A DNA stretch of 41,845 bases from DAHUZL01 sp035533215 (GCA_035533215.1 DATLUG010000014.1:1-41845), one strand, 5' to 3'; counted from the stretch's first letter, positions 15,473-23,902 are shown. Numbers and translations are program-made. Notes: generated by a model from the letters alone, not told the origin.

Positions 15473-15923
15473 CGGCCGAGAGCAGCTGGTCGATCTCGTG
15501 CTTCACCTCCGAGAGGTCGCGGAACGACCGGTACACGGAGGCGAAGCGGACGTAGGCGACGTCGTCCAGCTCGCGCAGCCGGTTCATCACCAGCTCACCC
15601 ACGTCGCCGCTGGGCAGCTCCGACTGGCCGCGGCCGCGCAGGTCGGCCTCGATGGTCTCCACCACCTGGCTGATCCGGTCCGGGGAGATGTCGCGCTTCT
15701 TGCAGGCCGTCATCAGGCCGGTGAAGAGCTTGTGGCGGTCGAAGTCCTCGCGCCGCCCGTCCTTCTTGACGATGTAGAAGGGGACGGCCTCCACCCGCTC
15801 GTAGGTGGTGAAGCGCTTGCCGCAGCTGTTGCAGGCCCGCCGCCGACGGATCGCCTCGCCGGTCTCGGAGTCGCGCGAGTCGACCACCCGGAGGTCGTGG
15901 CTCTGGCAGTAGGGGCAGCGCAC
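15438..15923 (-). CDS. nrdR: Ribonucleotide reductase repressor NrdR
   Basis: 161 residues from GTG 15923. The N-terminal zinc ribbon has C3-P-Y-C6 and C31-N-S-C34 with the typical VVDSRDSETGEAIRRRR between and KRFTTYER after. The ATP-cone (about 46-136) begins IVKKDGRREDFDRHKLFTGL. NrdR binds ATP/dATP and represses nrd genes through paired NrdR boxes. No nrd structural gene is in the window, but two box-like sites 32 bp apart precede this gene, suggesting autoregulation. GTG 15923 is chosen because translation then begins with the conserved MRCPYC; a GGAG lies about 10 nt upstream. The longer in-frame extension to 16034 is not family-like. It is the first gene of a pair with yggS. Confidence 0.96.
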   Translation of the reverse strand: MRCPYCQSHDLRVVDSRDSETGEAIRRRRACNSCGKRFTTYERVEAVPFYIVKKDGRREDFDRHKLFTGLMTACKKRDISPDRISQVVETIEADLRGRGQSELPSGDVGELVMNRLRELDDVAYVRFASVYRSFRDLSEVKHEIDQLLSADARARPRRPRA

Positions 15924-15994
15924 CGGGGCAGCTCCGTGATGGGCCCGGCCGGGGCGGATCGGCCGCGGCTCCGGGGCGCCGTGTCCGCTGGGCG

Positions 15995-16009
15995 CCCCAA
16001 GATGTGGGG
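15995..16009 (-). promoter_or_regulatory. NrdR-box-like palindrome, proximal site
   Basis: CCCCAAGATGTGGGG has 5-bp inverted arms (CCCCA/TGGGG) around AGATG, centred at 16002. It lies just downstream of the predicted nrdR transcription start. The central AAGATGT recurs in the distal site. Confidence 0.45.
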
Positions 16010-16020
16010 GCCCGCAGGAG

Positions 16021-16026
16021 AGTGTA
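16021..16026 (-). promoter_or_regulatory. -10-like box (TACACT) for nrdR-yggS
   Basis: TACACT on the minus strand sits between the two NrdR-box-like sites. It predicts a start near 16013 and a leader of about 90 nt, unlike most genes here; nrdR accordingly has a GGAG before its GTG. Confidence 0.45.
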
Positions 16027-16041
16027 CCCGCCATCTTGTGT
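16027..16041 (-). promoter_or_regulatory. NrdR-box-like half-palindrome, distal site
   Basis: On the minus strand ACACAAGATGGCGGG, centred at 16034, exactly 32 bp from the proximal site. The left half resembles the known ACACnA NrdR half-site; the right half is degenerate. Confidence 0.4.
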
Positions 16042-16076
16042 CCACGGGCCGCAGGTGCCGGATGGGGCGGGGGCCG

Positions 16077-16580
16077 TCAGCGGCTGGCGAGCCGGGTGAG
16101 GCAGAGGATGTAGCAGAGGAGCGCGACGGCGAAGAGGAGCGCCATGATCAGAGAGTTCTGGTCGCGGTCGTAGACGAGGAAGCTGGCCCCGTTGAAGCCG
16201 GCCCCGACCACCCCCAGCGCCCCCACGCCCGCCAGCCAGCCGAGCCCGGTCCGGTGGAGGCGGAGGGCGCGCCCGACGATCAGCAGGGCGTTCAGGACCA
16301 GCAGGAGCCCGAGCGACGCGTGGATGGCGAGCGCGCCCCCGTGGCGGATCGCCCATGGCACCACCTGGGCGACCCCGGCGAAGAAGTCGGCGGCGCCGCG
16401 CCCCGGGTGGCGGGGGGGGATCGTGACGAAGAGATTGACCACCATCCCCGCCGAGTACTGGAGGAGGAGGCCGACGATCATGCCCACCACCTCGCCGCGC
16501 AGACGCGGATCGATCGCCGCTGCCCCCCGGCCCGCCGGGACCGGCCCGGCAGCGGCGCGGGGAGCCTCGGCGTCGGCCAT
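16077..16580 (-). CDS. Small four-helix membrane protein, function unknown
   Basis: 167 residues with four hydrophobic segments: VGMIVGLLLQYSAGMVVNLFV, ALAIHASLGLLLVLNALLIVG, LGWLAGVGALGVVGAGFNGASF and LIMALLFAVALLCYILCL. Short loops include TIPPRHPGRG and a conserved-looking VYDRDQNS. The HASLG in helix 2 and the overall pattern resemble small heme- or quinone-type four-helix membrane proteins, but no ligand pair is clear and I do not assign a family. ATG 16580 lies 6 nt after TACGGT (16592-16587), so a leaderless start is likely. It is transcribed in the same direction as nrdR but has its own promoter signal. Confidence 0.75.
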   Translation of the reverse strand: MADAEAPRAAAGPVPAGRGAAAIDPRLRGEVVGMIVGLLLQYSAGMVVNLFVTIPPRHPGRGAADFFAGVAQVVPWAIRHGGALAIHASLGLLLVLNALLIVGRALRLHRTGLGWLAGVGALGVVGAGFNGASFLVYDRDQNSLIMALLFAVALLCYILCLTRLASR

Positions 16581-16586
16581 GCGGCC

Positions 16587-16592
16587 ACCGTA
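16587..16592 (-). promoter_or_regulatory. -10-like box (TACGGT) for the small membrane protein
   Basis: TACGGT ends 6 nt before ATG 16580; a TTGCCG about 18 bp upstream is a possible -35. Confidence 0.45.
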
Positions 16593-16654
16593 CCGGCGCC
16601 GCGAGCCGGGCGGCAAGCGCCGGGCGCAGGCCCGGTGGCGCGCCGGTCGCCCCC

Positions 16655-17638
16655 CTACCGTCCCACCGTGGACATGTCGAGGTAGCGGTCGCCGGCCGCC
16701 GCGCCCGGGGCCAGGGCGGCGTCCAGGGTGGCCAGGTCCGACGCGGTGAGGCTGCAGGAGGCCGCCCCCACGTTCTCCTCCAGGTACGAGCGCCGCTTGG
16801 TCCCGGGGATCGGCACGATGTCGGCTCCCTGGTGCAGCACCCAGGCCAGCGCCACCTGTCCGGGCGTCGCCCCGTGGGCCTCGGCCACCGCGCGGACCCG
16901 GTCCGCCAGCTCCACGTTGCGCTCGAGGTTGCCGGGGGCGAAGCGGGGGAAGCGGTCGGCGCGGGAGTCCCCCTCCGGCAGGTCGGCGGCGGAGCGGATC
17001 CGGCCGGTGAGCAGGCCGCGCCCGAGCGGACTGTAGGCGACGAGCCCGATGCCCAGCTCGCGCTGGGTCGGCAGCAGGGACGCCTCGGGGTCGCGGGTGA
17101 AGAGCGAGTACTCGACCTGGAGCGCCGCGATCGGATGGACCGCGTGGGCGCGCCGGACGGTGGCGCTGGACGCCTCCGAGAGCCCGAGGTGGCCGACCTT
17201 GCCGGCGGAGACCAGCTCCGCCATCGCCCCCACCGTGTCCTCGATCGGAACGGTGAGGTCGACCCGGTGCTGGTAGTAGAGGTCGATGTGCTCGACGCCC
17301 AGCCGCCGCAGGGAGGCGTCGCAGGCCTCCCGGACGTAGGCGGGGCGGCCGTTGATGCCCACGAAGGAGCCATCGGGTCGGCGCTCGTTGCCGAACTTGG
17401 TGGCCAGCACCACCCCCGCCCGCTGGTCGCGGATCGCCTCCCCGACCAGACGCTCGTTGGTGAACGGCCCATACATGTCGGCGGTGTCGAGGAGCGTCAC
17501 CCCCAGCTCGAGGGCGCGGCGGATGGTGGCGATCGACTCCGCATCGTCGCGGGGCCCGTAGAACTCGGACATGCCCATGCAGCCGAGGCCGATGGCGGAC
17601 ACCGGCAGCCCGCCAGTGCCGAGGGTCCTCGTCTCCAT
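16655..17638 (-). CDS. Aldo/keto reductase
   Basis: 327 residues, the usual AKR length, predicting a (beta/alpha)8 NADPH-dependent reductase. The catalytic tetrad is D51 and Y56 (LLDTADMYGPF), K81 (LATKFG) and H124 (LYYQHRVD). Other family blocks are IGLGCMGMSEFYG, GHLGLSEAS, QVEYSLFTRD, LVAYSPLGRGLLTG and the cofactor loop IVPIPGTKRRSYLEEN. The GLGCMGMS...YG start and the YSPLGRGLLTG block place it with AKR11/13-type (YakC-like) enzymes. Substrate unknown. ATG 17638 lies 8 nt after TACCAT, so it is probably leaderless and transcribed independently of the SDR gene upstream. Confidence 0.93.
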   Translation of the reverse strand: METRTLGTGGLPVSAIGLGCMGMSEFYGPRDDAESIATIRRALELGVTLLDTADMYGPFTNERLVGEAIRDQRAGVVLATKFGNERRPDGSFVGINGRPAYVREACDASLRRLGVEHIDLYYQHRVDLTVPIEDTVGAMAELVSAGKVGHLGLSEASSATVRRAHAVHPIAALQVEYSLFTRDPEASLLPTQRELGIGLVAYSPLGRGLLTGRIRSAADLPEGDSRADRFPRFAPGNLERNVELADRVRAVAEAHGATPGQVALAWVLHQGADIVPIPGTKRRSYLEENVGAASCSLTASDLATLDAALAPGAAAGDRYLDMSTVGR

Positions 17639-17646
17639 CGCCTCCG

Positions 17647-17652
17647 ATGGTA
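17647..17652 (-). promoter_or_regulatory. -10-like box (TACCAT) for the aldo/keto reductase
   Basis: TACCAT ends 8 nt before ATG 17638. The same hexamer at nearly the same distance precedes the phoU and yvfR-like genes. Confidence 0.45.
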
Positions 17653-17693
17653 GCGGGGCCGGGCCCGGGGCCGCCGGGCCCGCCGGCTCCGGT

Positions 17694-18500
17694 TCAGCCG
17701 CCGGCCCGGGGCGGCCCCTTGTCCTCCTGGAGGGTGTTGCCGCCGTCGACGACCAGCCCCACCCCGGTCACGTAGGCGGCGGCGCGGCCGGCGAGGAACT
17801 CCACCGCGGCGGCGACCTCGTCGGCGGTCCCCGGCCGGCCCGCCGGCGTGTGGCGGCCGGCGCGGAGCTCCGACGGGGTGGAGCTGTCGGTCGCGATCCA
17901 GCCCGGCAGGACGCAGTTGACGGTGACCCCGCGCTCGGCCGTCTCCAGGGCGACGGTCCGCACCAGCCCGGTGAGGCCGGCCTTGGCGGTGGCATAGGCG
18001 GCATCACCGGGGGTGCTCACCAGCGGCCCGGTGACCGACGACACCACCACCACCCTGCCGTACCCGGCCGCCAGCATCGGCGGCAGCGCCGCCCGCAGGG
18101 TGTGCACGGCGGTGGCCAGGTTCACCGCCAGCGCGTGCTCGAAGCTGGCCGCGCTCATGGTCGCGAAGTGGGCCGTCGCCGGCTGCTCGCCCTCGGCCGC
18201 GATCCCGGCGTTGGCGACGACGACGTCCAGGCGACCGAAGCGCTCCAGGACGGCGGCGACCAGAAGCTGGGCGGCCGCGGGGTCGGTGAGGTCGGCGGTC
18301 ACAGCGAGCACCTCTGCCCCGCGGCCCGAGAGCTCGTCGGCCCGCAGCTGGATGCGCGGACCGGTGGCGGTGACGGCGACCGCCCGGCACCACCCTGCGA
18401 GCCGTGCCGCCGACGCGAAGCCGATCCCGCGGGGACTCCCCGCCCCGGTCACCAGCGCGACCTCCTGGCGGGCGGCCGGCGCCCCCCCCCCTACTCCCAT
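17694..18500 (-). CDS. Short-chain dehydrogenase/reductase (classical SDR)
   Basis: 268 residues, Rossmann fold. The nucleotide-binding loop is VTGAGSPRGIG (about 17-27), followed by the NAG motif VVANAGIA (about 95-102), N127 in AVNLAT, S154/S155 in VVVSSVTG, and the catalytic pair Y169 and K173 (YATAK). The C-terminus has PGWIATD and TGVGLVVDGGNT. All classical SDR catalytic residues are present, so it should be an active NAD(P)(H)-dependent oxidoreductase (FabG-like), substrate unknown. ATG 18500 gives the family-like start; a longer frame to 18560 overlaps the permease gene heavily. It overlaps the 3' end of the ABC permease gene by 10 bp and is likely the third gene of that transcript. 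Confidence 0.92.
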   Translation of the reverse strand: MGVGGGAPAARQEVALVTGAGSPRGIGFASAARLAGWCRAVAVTATGPRIQLRADELSGRGAEVLAVTADLTDPAAAQLLVAAVLERFGRLDVVVANAGIAAEGEQPATAHFATMSAASFEHALAVNLATAVHTLRAALPPMLAAGYGRVVVVSSVTGPLVSTPGDAAYATAKAGLTGLVRTVALETAERGVTVNCVLPGWIATDSSTPSELRAGRHTPAGRPGTADEVAAAVEFLAGRAAAYVTGVGLVVDGGNTLQEDKGPPRAGG

Positions 18501-19315
18501 CGGAAGGCTCGCACCGCCAGCACCGCGGTCACCGCCAGCCAGACCACCAGCAGCGCCCAATCGCCGGACGGCACCGTCCCGGCGCGGGACATCGCCGAGC
18601 GCACACCGCCGCTGAGCACCGTCACCGGGAGCACCCGGGCCAGGGGCTGGACGAACGCCGGGAGGTGGGACACCGGGATCACCACCCCCCCGAGGACCAG
18701 GAACAGCAGGTAGAGGCCGTTGGCGGCACCGAGGGTGACCTCGGCCCTGAGGCCGCCCGCGAGCAGCATGCCGAGGGCGGCGAACGTCGCCGCTCCCAGT
18801 CCCAGCACCAGGGCCGCGGCGACGAGGTCCCCCTGGGGCCGCCAGCCGTAGGCGAGGACGGCGACCGCGACGAGGAGGACGACCTGGCAGACCTCCAGCC
18901 CGAGGACGGCGAGCCCCTTGCCGGCGAGCAGGCCGCCCGGCGAGAGCGGCGAGCCCCCGAGGCGCTTCAGCACCCCGTAGGCGCGCTGGTAGCCGGTGGC
19001 GATCCCCAGGCTCACCATCCCGCTCGACATCACCGCCAGGGTCAGGACCCCCGGGAGCAGGAAGTCGATCGCCGGGCGGGGGCCGGCGGGGGCGATCCGG
19101 GAGCTGGCGAAGAAGACCAGCAGGATGACCGGCAGCCCCAGGGTGACGAGCACGTTCTCGCCCTGGCGGACGGTGAGGAGGAACTCGACCCGGGCCTGGG
19201 CCAGCACCCGGGGCAGGGCCCGGGCGGGGCCGGCCCTGCCGGGGACGTCCAGGAGCGCGGCCAGCTCCGGGCCGGCGGGCGCGGCGGCCGGGGTCGGCGC
19301 CGGCACGGGGGTCAC
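18491..19315 (-). CDS. ABC-2 type transporter permease
   Basis: 274 residues from GTG 19315, which overlaps the ATPase stop (GTGA). After a Pro/Ala-rich N-terminus the protein has about six helices: VLVTLGLPVILLVFFASS, FLLPGVLTLAVMSSGMVSLGI, GKGLAVLGLEVCQVVLLVAVAVL, LVAAALVLGLGAATFAALGML, GLYLLFLVLGGVVIP and ALLVVWLAVTAVLAVRAF. The cytoplasmic loop GVLKRLGGSPLSPGGLLAGK is the coupling segment typical of DrrB-like ABC-2 permeases. With the upstream ATPase it should form an exporter for lipid- or drug-like molecules. Substrate unknown. Confidence 0.9.
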   Translation of the reverse strand: MTPVPAPTPAAAPAGPELAALLDVPGRAGPARALPRVLAQARVEFLLTVRQGENVLVTLGLPVILLVFFASSRIAPAGPRPAIDFLLPGVLTLAVMSSGMVSLGIATGYQRAYGVLKRLGGSPLSPGGLLAGKGLAVLGLEVCQVVLLVAVAVLAYGWRPQGDLVAAALVLGLGAATFAALGMLLAGGLRAEVTLGAANGLYLLFLVLGGVVIPVSHLPAFVQPLARVLPVTVLSGGVRSAMSRAGTVPSGDWALLVVWLAVTAVLAVRAFRWE

Positions 19316-20343
19316 TCGCCGCCGCCGGCCGCCACCGGCGCGGGGACGCCGGCGGGTGCCGGGGCCGGCGCCCCGGGGGCGGAGCCCCCGCCGGTGAGGT
19401 CCAGGAAGAGCTCCTCCAGCGTCGTCGACCCGGTGCGGATGACCCGGCACCGGATGCCCTCGTCGCGGAGCCACGCGGTGAGCTGTGCCAGCCCCTGCGC
19501 CGCGTCGGCGGTGACGACGCTGAAGCCGGTGGGTGAGGTGACCGTGGCCGGGCCGACCCCGGGCAGCCGCGGCATCCGGGCCAGGTCGACCGGCTGCAGC
19601 GTCTCCACCTGGAGCCGGTCCTGGCCCCCCTGGCCGAGCAGGGCCTCCGGCGTGTCCAGGGCCAGGAGCCGCCCGTGGTGGAGGATCGCGATCCGGTCCG
19701 CCAGCCGCTCCGCCTCCTCCAGGTCGTGGGTGGTGAGCACCACGGTGATCCCGCGCCGTCGCAGCGCCGCCAGCAGCGCCCAGGTGGTGCGGCGCGCCCC
19801 CGGATCCATTCCGCTGGTGGGCTCGTCGAGGAAGCAGAGCTCGGGGCGGCCGACCAGGGCCAGCGCCAGGCTGAGCCGCTGACGCTCCCCCTGCGAGAGC
19901 TGCTTCACCCGCGCCCCCCGTCGCGCCGTCAGCCCGACCGCGTCCAGCAGCCGCCCGGGGTCGGCGGGGGCCGCGAAGAAGCGGGCGAAGAGCGACAGGA
20001 GCTCGGCCACCCGGATGGTCGGGTACATGCCTCCCTGCTGGAGCATGATGCCGATCCGCCAGCGCAGCCGAGCCGCATCGGCGACCGGGTCGAGCCCCAG
20101 CACCCGGACCCGGCCGGCGTCGGGCCGGGCATACCCCTCGCAGAGCTCCACCAGGGTGGTCTTGCCGGCCCCGTTGGGGCCCAGCAGGGCGAGGCACTCG
20201 CCCTGACCCACCGTCAGGGTGAGCCCGTCCAGCGCCACCGTGCGCCCGTAGTGCCGATCCACCCGGTCCAGGTGGATCGCCGCCGCGGCGCCATCGGCGG
20301 ACCCGGTGTGCGGCCCAGCCCGCCCGTCGTCCGCTGCCCTCAT
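19312..20343 (-). CDS. ABC-2 exporter ATP-binding subunit (DrrA-like)
   Basis: 343 residues from ATG 20343; an ATG three codons upstream (20352) is an alternative. Walker A is LLGPNGAGKTTL, the Q-loop lies in GIMLQQGGMYPTIR, the signature is LSQGERQRLSLALAL, Walker B is LCFLDEPTSGMDP, and the switch His is in LTTHDLEEAE. After the nucleotide-binding domain (about 25-240) comes a C-terminal regulatory segment (VETLQPVDLARMPRLPGV...LEELFLDLTGG) typical of DrrA/CcmA-like ATPases, then a Pro/Ala tail. It is coupled to the permease by a GTGA overlap. CACAAT ends 7 nt before ATG 20343, consistent with a leaderless start. Confidence 0.93.
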   Translation of the reverse strand: MRAADDGRAGPHTGSADGAAAAIHLDRVDRHYGRTVALDGLTLTVGQGECLALLGPNGAGKTTLVELCEGYARPDAGRVRVLGLDPVADAARLRWRIGIMLQQGGMYPTIRVAELLSLFARFFAAPADPGRLLDAVGLTARRGARVKQLSQGERQRLSLALALVGRPELCFLDEPTSGMDPGARRTTWALLAALRRRGITVVLTTHDLEEAERLADRIAILHHGRLLALDTPEALLGQGGQDRLQVETLQPVDLARMPRLPGVGPATVTSPTGFSVVTADAAQGLAQLTAWLRDEGIRCRVIRTGSTTLEELFLDLTGGGSAPGAPAPAPAGVPAPVAAGGGE

Positions 20344-20350
20344 CGCGGCC

Positions 20351-20356
20351 ATTGTG
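20351..20356 (-). promoter_or_regulatory. -10-like box (CACAAT) for the ABC-SDR operon
   Basis: CACAAT ends 7 nt before ATG 20343 and favours this codon over the ATG at 20352, which overlaps the box. Confidence 0.4.
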
Positions 20357-20401
20357 CGGTCGGCCGACGAGGGGCCGCGCCCCGCGGGGAGCCCGGTGCC
20401 C

Positions 20402-21181
<780 letters not shown>

Positions 21182-21183
21182 GC

Positions 21184-21837
21184 TCAGCCGAGCTCGACGA
21201 TCCGGCCGCTCTGCAGGAACACCACGTCCTCGGCGATGTTGGTGACCCGGTCGGCGATGCGCTCCAGGTTGTGGGCGATGAACAGGAGGTTGGTGGCCGC
21301 GTAGACGTGGTCGGCCTGCTCGCGCATCGTCTCCACCAGGTCGTCGAAGACCCGGTGGTAGATGCGGTCGATGCGGTCGTCGCGGGCGGCGATGTCCTGG
21401 GCGCGGCGGGCGTCGCCCTCGGTGACCGCCTCCAGGATGTCGCGCACCTGCTCCTCGACGAAATGGCCCAATCGCTCGATGTCGTCGAGGCGGGGCCGGG
21501 ACCGCAGCTCGATCAGGGGGAGGGCCAGGCGGGCACAGCTCTTGGCGTGGTCGCCCATGCGCTCCAGCTCCGAGCCCATCAGCATCAGCCCCACCACCTG
21601 GTGCAGGTCGGAGCCGGTGGGGCGGCGGGTGCCGATGAGCAGGAGCGCGCGCTCGCGCTCCTCCCGATGCCGCTCGTTGATGTCGGCGTCCCCCCCGATC
21701 ACCGTCCGGAGGCGGTCCCCGTCGCGCCCCGAGAGACCGCCCATGGCGGCGGCCAGGGCCTCCACCACCAGGTGGCCGAGCAGGCGGACGTCGTCACGGA
21801 GCTCGGTGATCTCCGCGTCCAGGCTCTGCCCCTCCAC
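21184..21837 (-). CDS. phoU: PhoU-family phosphate signalling protein
   Basis: 217 residues, two three-helix repeats. The repeat metal-binding blocks are LMGSELERMGDHAKSCAR (about 83-100) and LLFIAHNLERIADRVTNIAEDV (about 186-207), the E/N-x-ERI-x-D motifs of PhoU. It should link the Pst transporter to the PhoR-type kinase and restrain the Pho response when phosphate is plentiful. GTG 21837 lies 7 nt after TACCAT, suggesting an internal promoter for phoU-phoB in addition to read-through from the kinase gene. It sits between kinase and regulator genes, an uncommon order that keeps the three proteins in one unit. Confidence 0.93.
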   Translation of the reverse strand: MEGQSLDAEITELRDDVRLLGHLVVEALAAAMGGLSGRDGDRLRTVIGGDADINERHREERERALLLIGTRRPTGSDLHQVVGLMLMGSELERMGDHAKSCARLALPLIELRSRPRLDDIERLGHFVEEQVRDILEAVTEGDARRAQDIAARDDRIDRIYHRVFDDLVETMREQADHVYAATNLLFIAHNLERIADRVTNIAEDVVFLQSGRIVELG

Positions 21838-21844
21838 AGGGCCG

Positions 21845-21850
21845 ATGGTA
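21845..21850 (-). promoter_or_regulatory. -10-like box (TACCAT) for phoU-phoB
   Basis: TACCAT lies in the 27-bp gap after the kinase stop and ends 7 nt before GTG 21837, so phoU-phoB could be transcribed separately from the kinase. Confidence 0.4.
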
Positions 21851-21864
21851 GAGGACCCGGCGGC

Positions 21865-22932
21865 TCAGACCGACCGGAGCCAGATCCGCATCCGGGTCCC
21901 GGCCCCCGGCCCGCTGCGGGCCTCGATCCGGCCCCCCTGGAGCTCCACCGCGTGGCGGGCGATGGCGAGGCCGAGGCCGCTGCCGGGGGTGGCGCGGGCG
22001 CGGTCGCCGGTGTAGAAGCGCTCGAAGATCCTGGGGAGGTCGGTGGCCGAGATGCCCGGGCCGGTGTCGGCCACGGTGAGCACCGGCTCACCCTCGATCT
22101 CGTCGGCGGTGAGGGTCACCCGCCCCCCGCGGGGGGTGAACCGGACGGCGTTGTCGAGGACGTTGCTGAGGGCCAGCTCGAACCGCGGCAGGTCGCAGAG
22201 GGCCCGGCAGCTGCCGGGCTCGATGACGACCTCGACCCCGGCCCGCTCGGCCTGGGGCTGGAGCCGCTCGACCACCGCCGCCGCCGCCTGGCGGACGTCG
22301 GTCGGGACGGGCTCGGTCCGGTCCAGCCCGGCCTCCAGACGGCTGAGGTCGAGCAGCCCCGACACCAGCGTGTGGAGGCGGTCCGACTCGATCGCGATGC
22401 GGGCCGCGAAGGTGCGCATCGCCTGGGGGTCGTCTCGGGCGGCCCCGCTCAAGGTCTCCGCCAAGAGACGGAGCCCGGCGAGCGGGGTGCGGAGATCGTG
22501 GGAGAGGTTGGCGAGCAGGTCCTGGTGGGTGCGGGTGACCCGACGAGCCGCGGAGTCGTCGCGGAGGAGGACCAGGGCCCAGTCGGGCCGGCGCCGCTCC
22601 CCCATCGGCACCAGCAGGCCCCGGTAGCTGCGGCCGTCGGGCTGCTCCTGCACCTCCGCCTCGACCACCTGGCCGGAGCGCAGCGCCCGACTGAGCGCCG
22701 GCGGAAGCCTGGCGTCCTGCACCCAGCGGGTGAGCGGCTCCGCCAGCACCCCGCCGTCCCCGGCGGGGGTCGGCCCCAGCACCCGCCGGGCGGCCGCATT
22801 CGCCCACCGGACCCGGCGCTCCGCGTCCACCAGCAGGACCAGGTCGGAGCCGTAGGCGGCCAGCCGCGCCAGCAGCCGGGACCCGCGGCCCCGCAGCACC
22901 GCGGGGAGGGCGTCCGGCTCGGGGCCGGTCAC
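21865..22932 (-). CDS. Soluble PAS-domain sensor histidine kinase (PhoR-like)
   Basis: 355 residues from GTG 22932, which overlaps the SixA stop (GTGA). A PAS-like domain spans about 25-125 (DLVLLVDAERRVRWANAAARRVLG). The HisKA H-box is LLANLSHDLRTPLAGL with H145, followed by HATPase_c: N-box LSNVLDNAVRFTP, G1 VADTGPGIS, F-box IFERFYTGDRA and G2 GSGLGLAIARH. This is the PhoR-type kinase architecture. PhoR normally starts with one or two membrane helices; none is present here, so the kinase is probably cytosolic and may read phosphate through PhoU and the transporter. Partner regulator: the PhoB-like protein two genes downstream. Its specificity is inferred from context. Confidence 0.9.
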   Translation of the reverse strand: MTGPEPDALPAVLRGRGSRLLARLAAYGSDLVLLVDAERRVRWANAAARRVLGPTPAGDGGVLAEPLTRWVQDARLPPALSRALRSGQVVEAEVQEQPDGRSYRGLLVPMGERRRPDWALVLLRDDSAARRVTRTHQDLLANLSHDLRTPLAGLRLLAETLSGAARDDPQAMRTFAARIAIESDRLHTLVSGLLDLSRLEAGLDRTEPVPTDVRQAAAAVVERLQPQAERAGVEVVIEPGSCRALCDLPRFELALSNVLDNAVRFTPRGGRVTLTADEIEGEPVLTVADTGPGISATDLPRIFERFYTGDRARATPGSGLGLAIARHAVELQGGRIEARSGPGAGTRMRIWLRSV

Positions 22933-23426
22933 GACTCGCCGGGGCGCCCCCGGTAGGTGGCGGCGGTGACGGTACCGGCGTCGTCGAGCCGGAGCTCCCA
23001 CACGCTCCCCTTCGGGCAGGTCGGTCGCCCCGACACCCCCGCCTCGGCGAGGAGCAGCGGGATGGTGTCGCCGTGGCTGCAGGCGACGCAGGTCCCCGGG
23101 GTGAGCTGGGCGACGACCCTCAGCACCCGCCGCATCCGGGTGCGGAGGACCGCCTCGCCGACGTCCAGGCCGCTGCAGTCACCGAGCAGGTCCTCGTCGC
23201 GGACGGTGCGGCCGGCGCGATGGCAGGCCGGCACCAGGGTGTCGCGACACCGCACCGTGGGGCTGCTGAGGAAGTGCTGCGCATCGCGGCCCTCGAGGAA
23301 CTCCATCAACCCCACCGCCTGGGCCCAGCCGCGGGCGACGAGCGGGCGCTCGGGGTCGGGCCCGGGCCACTCGTCGGCCCCCATCGCCACGCCGTGACGC
23401 ACCACCCACAGCACCCGGTCCGCCAC
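22929..23426 (-). CDS. SixA-type histidine phosphatase-family protein
   Basis: 165 residues. The catalytic RHG motif is WVVRHGVAMG (His near residue 11), the second arginine region is SSPTVRCRDTLVPACHRAG, and the C-terminal catalytic His is in VACSHGDTIPLLL. The short size and RHGxA form match SixA, which dephosphorylates phosphohistidine in HPt domains, although members of this superfamily act on many phosphoesters. The gene is the first of the signalling transcript and its stop overlaps the kinase start (GTGA), which suggests the enzyme may act on the kinase or regulator. GTG 23426 lies 7 nt after TATACT and is probably leaderless. Confidence 0.85.
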   Translation of the reverse strand: MADRVLWVVRHGVAMGADEWPGPDPERPLVARGWAQAVGLMEFLEGRDAQHFLSSPTVRCRDTLVPACHRAGRTVRDEDLLGDCSGLDVGEAVLRTRMRRVLRVVAQLTPGTCVACSHGDTIPLLLAEAGVSGRPTCPKGSVWELRLDDAGTVTAATYRGRPGES

Positions 23427-23433
23427 GGGCCGG

Positions 23434-23439
23434 AGTATA
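23434..23439 (-). promoter_or_regulatory. -10 box (TATACT) for the SixA-kinase transcript
   Basis: TATACT ends 7 nt before GTG 23426. The identical hexamer precedes the moxR leader ORF. No clear -35. Confidence 0.5.
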
Positions 23440-23539
23440 CGGCGGGCGGATTCCAGGACTGGACGCGCCCCGGTCGGCGTGGCACCGTAGGGCTCGACGC
23501 CGACGGGGCCCGACGCCCCGCACCGTGGAGGTCGCGAAC

Positions 23540-23902
23540 ATGGCCGGGGCGAACAGGGCGGTCAAGACGGCGGCGGCGCGTCTCGCCAAGCTCCGCAAGG
23601 AGCAGGCCCGGGTGGTGAAGAAGGCCCACGACCTGGTCGCCCGGGCGGAGCGGCTGACCGAGTCCGTGGGCGCCGCCGAGCAGGCCCTGCGGGAGGCGCT
23701 GGCGGTGGTCGCGCGGCGGGCCGGCGCCCGCGCGGCGGCGGTGCCCGCGGCGGCTCCCGCGGCCGCGCCGACCCCCCGGGCGCGGGCGACGGCCACCCCG
23801 GCGGCGGACGCTCGGCGGACCCCCGCTCGCCGGGTCGCGACGACCGGGCCGACCCGCGCCGGGGCGCGCCCGGCCGGCCCCGGACCACGCCGGCGGGGGT
23901 GA
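23540..23902 (+). CDS. Small basic coiled-coil protein with H1-like Ala/Pro/Arg tail
   Basis: 120 residues from ATG 23540, which has GGAGG (about 23526-23530) nine bases upstream. The first ~60 residues form an amphipathic helix (AARLAKLRKEQARVVKKAHDLVARAERLTESVGAAEQALREALAV, heptad-like). The last ~60 are low complexity, almost only Ala, Pro, Arg, Thr and Gly (for example TPRARATATPAADARRTPARR), strongly basic like histone H1 or Hc1-type bacterial nucleoid proteins. A DNA- or polyanion-binding role is likely by composition only; no domain is recognised. It stands alone, divergent from the SixA gene and upstream of ppx. Polyphosphate binding is a possible alternative given the next genes. Confidence 0.6.
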   Translation: MAGANRAVKTAAARLAKLRKEQARVVKKAHDLVARAERLTESVGAAEQALREALAVVARRAGARAAAVPAAAPAAAPTPRARATATPAADARRTPARRVATTGPTRAGARPAGPGPRRRG

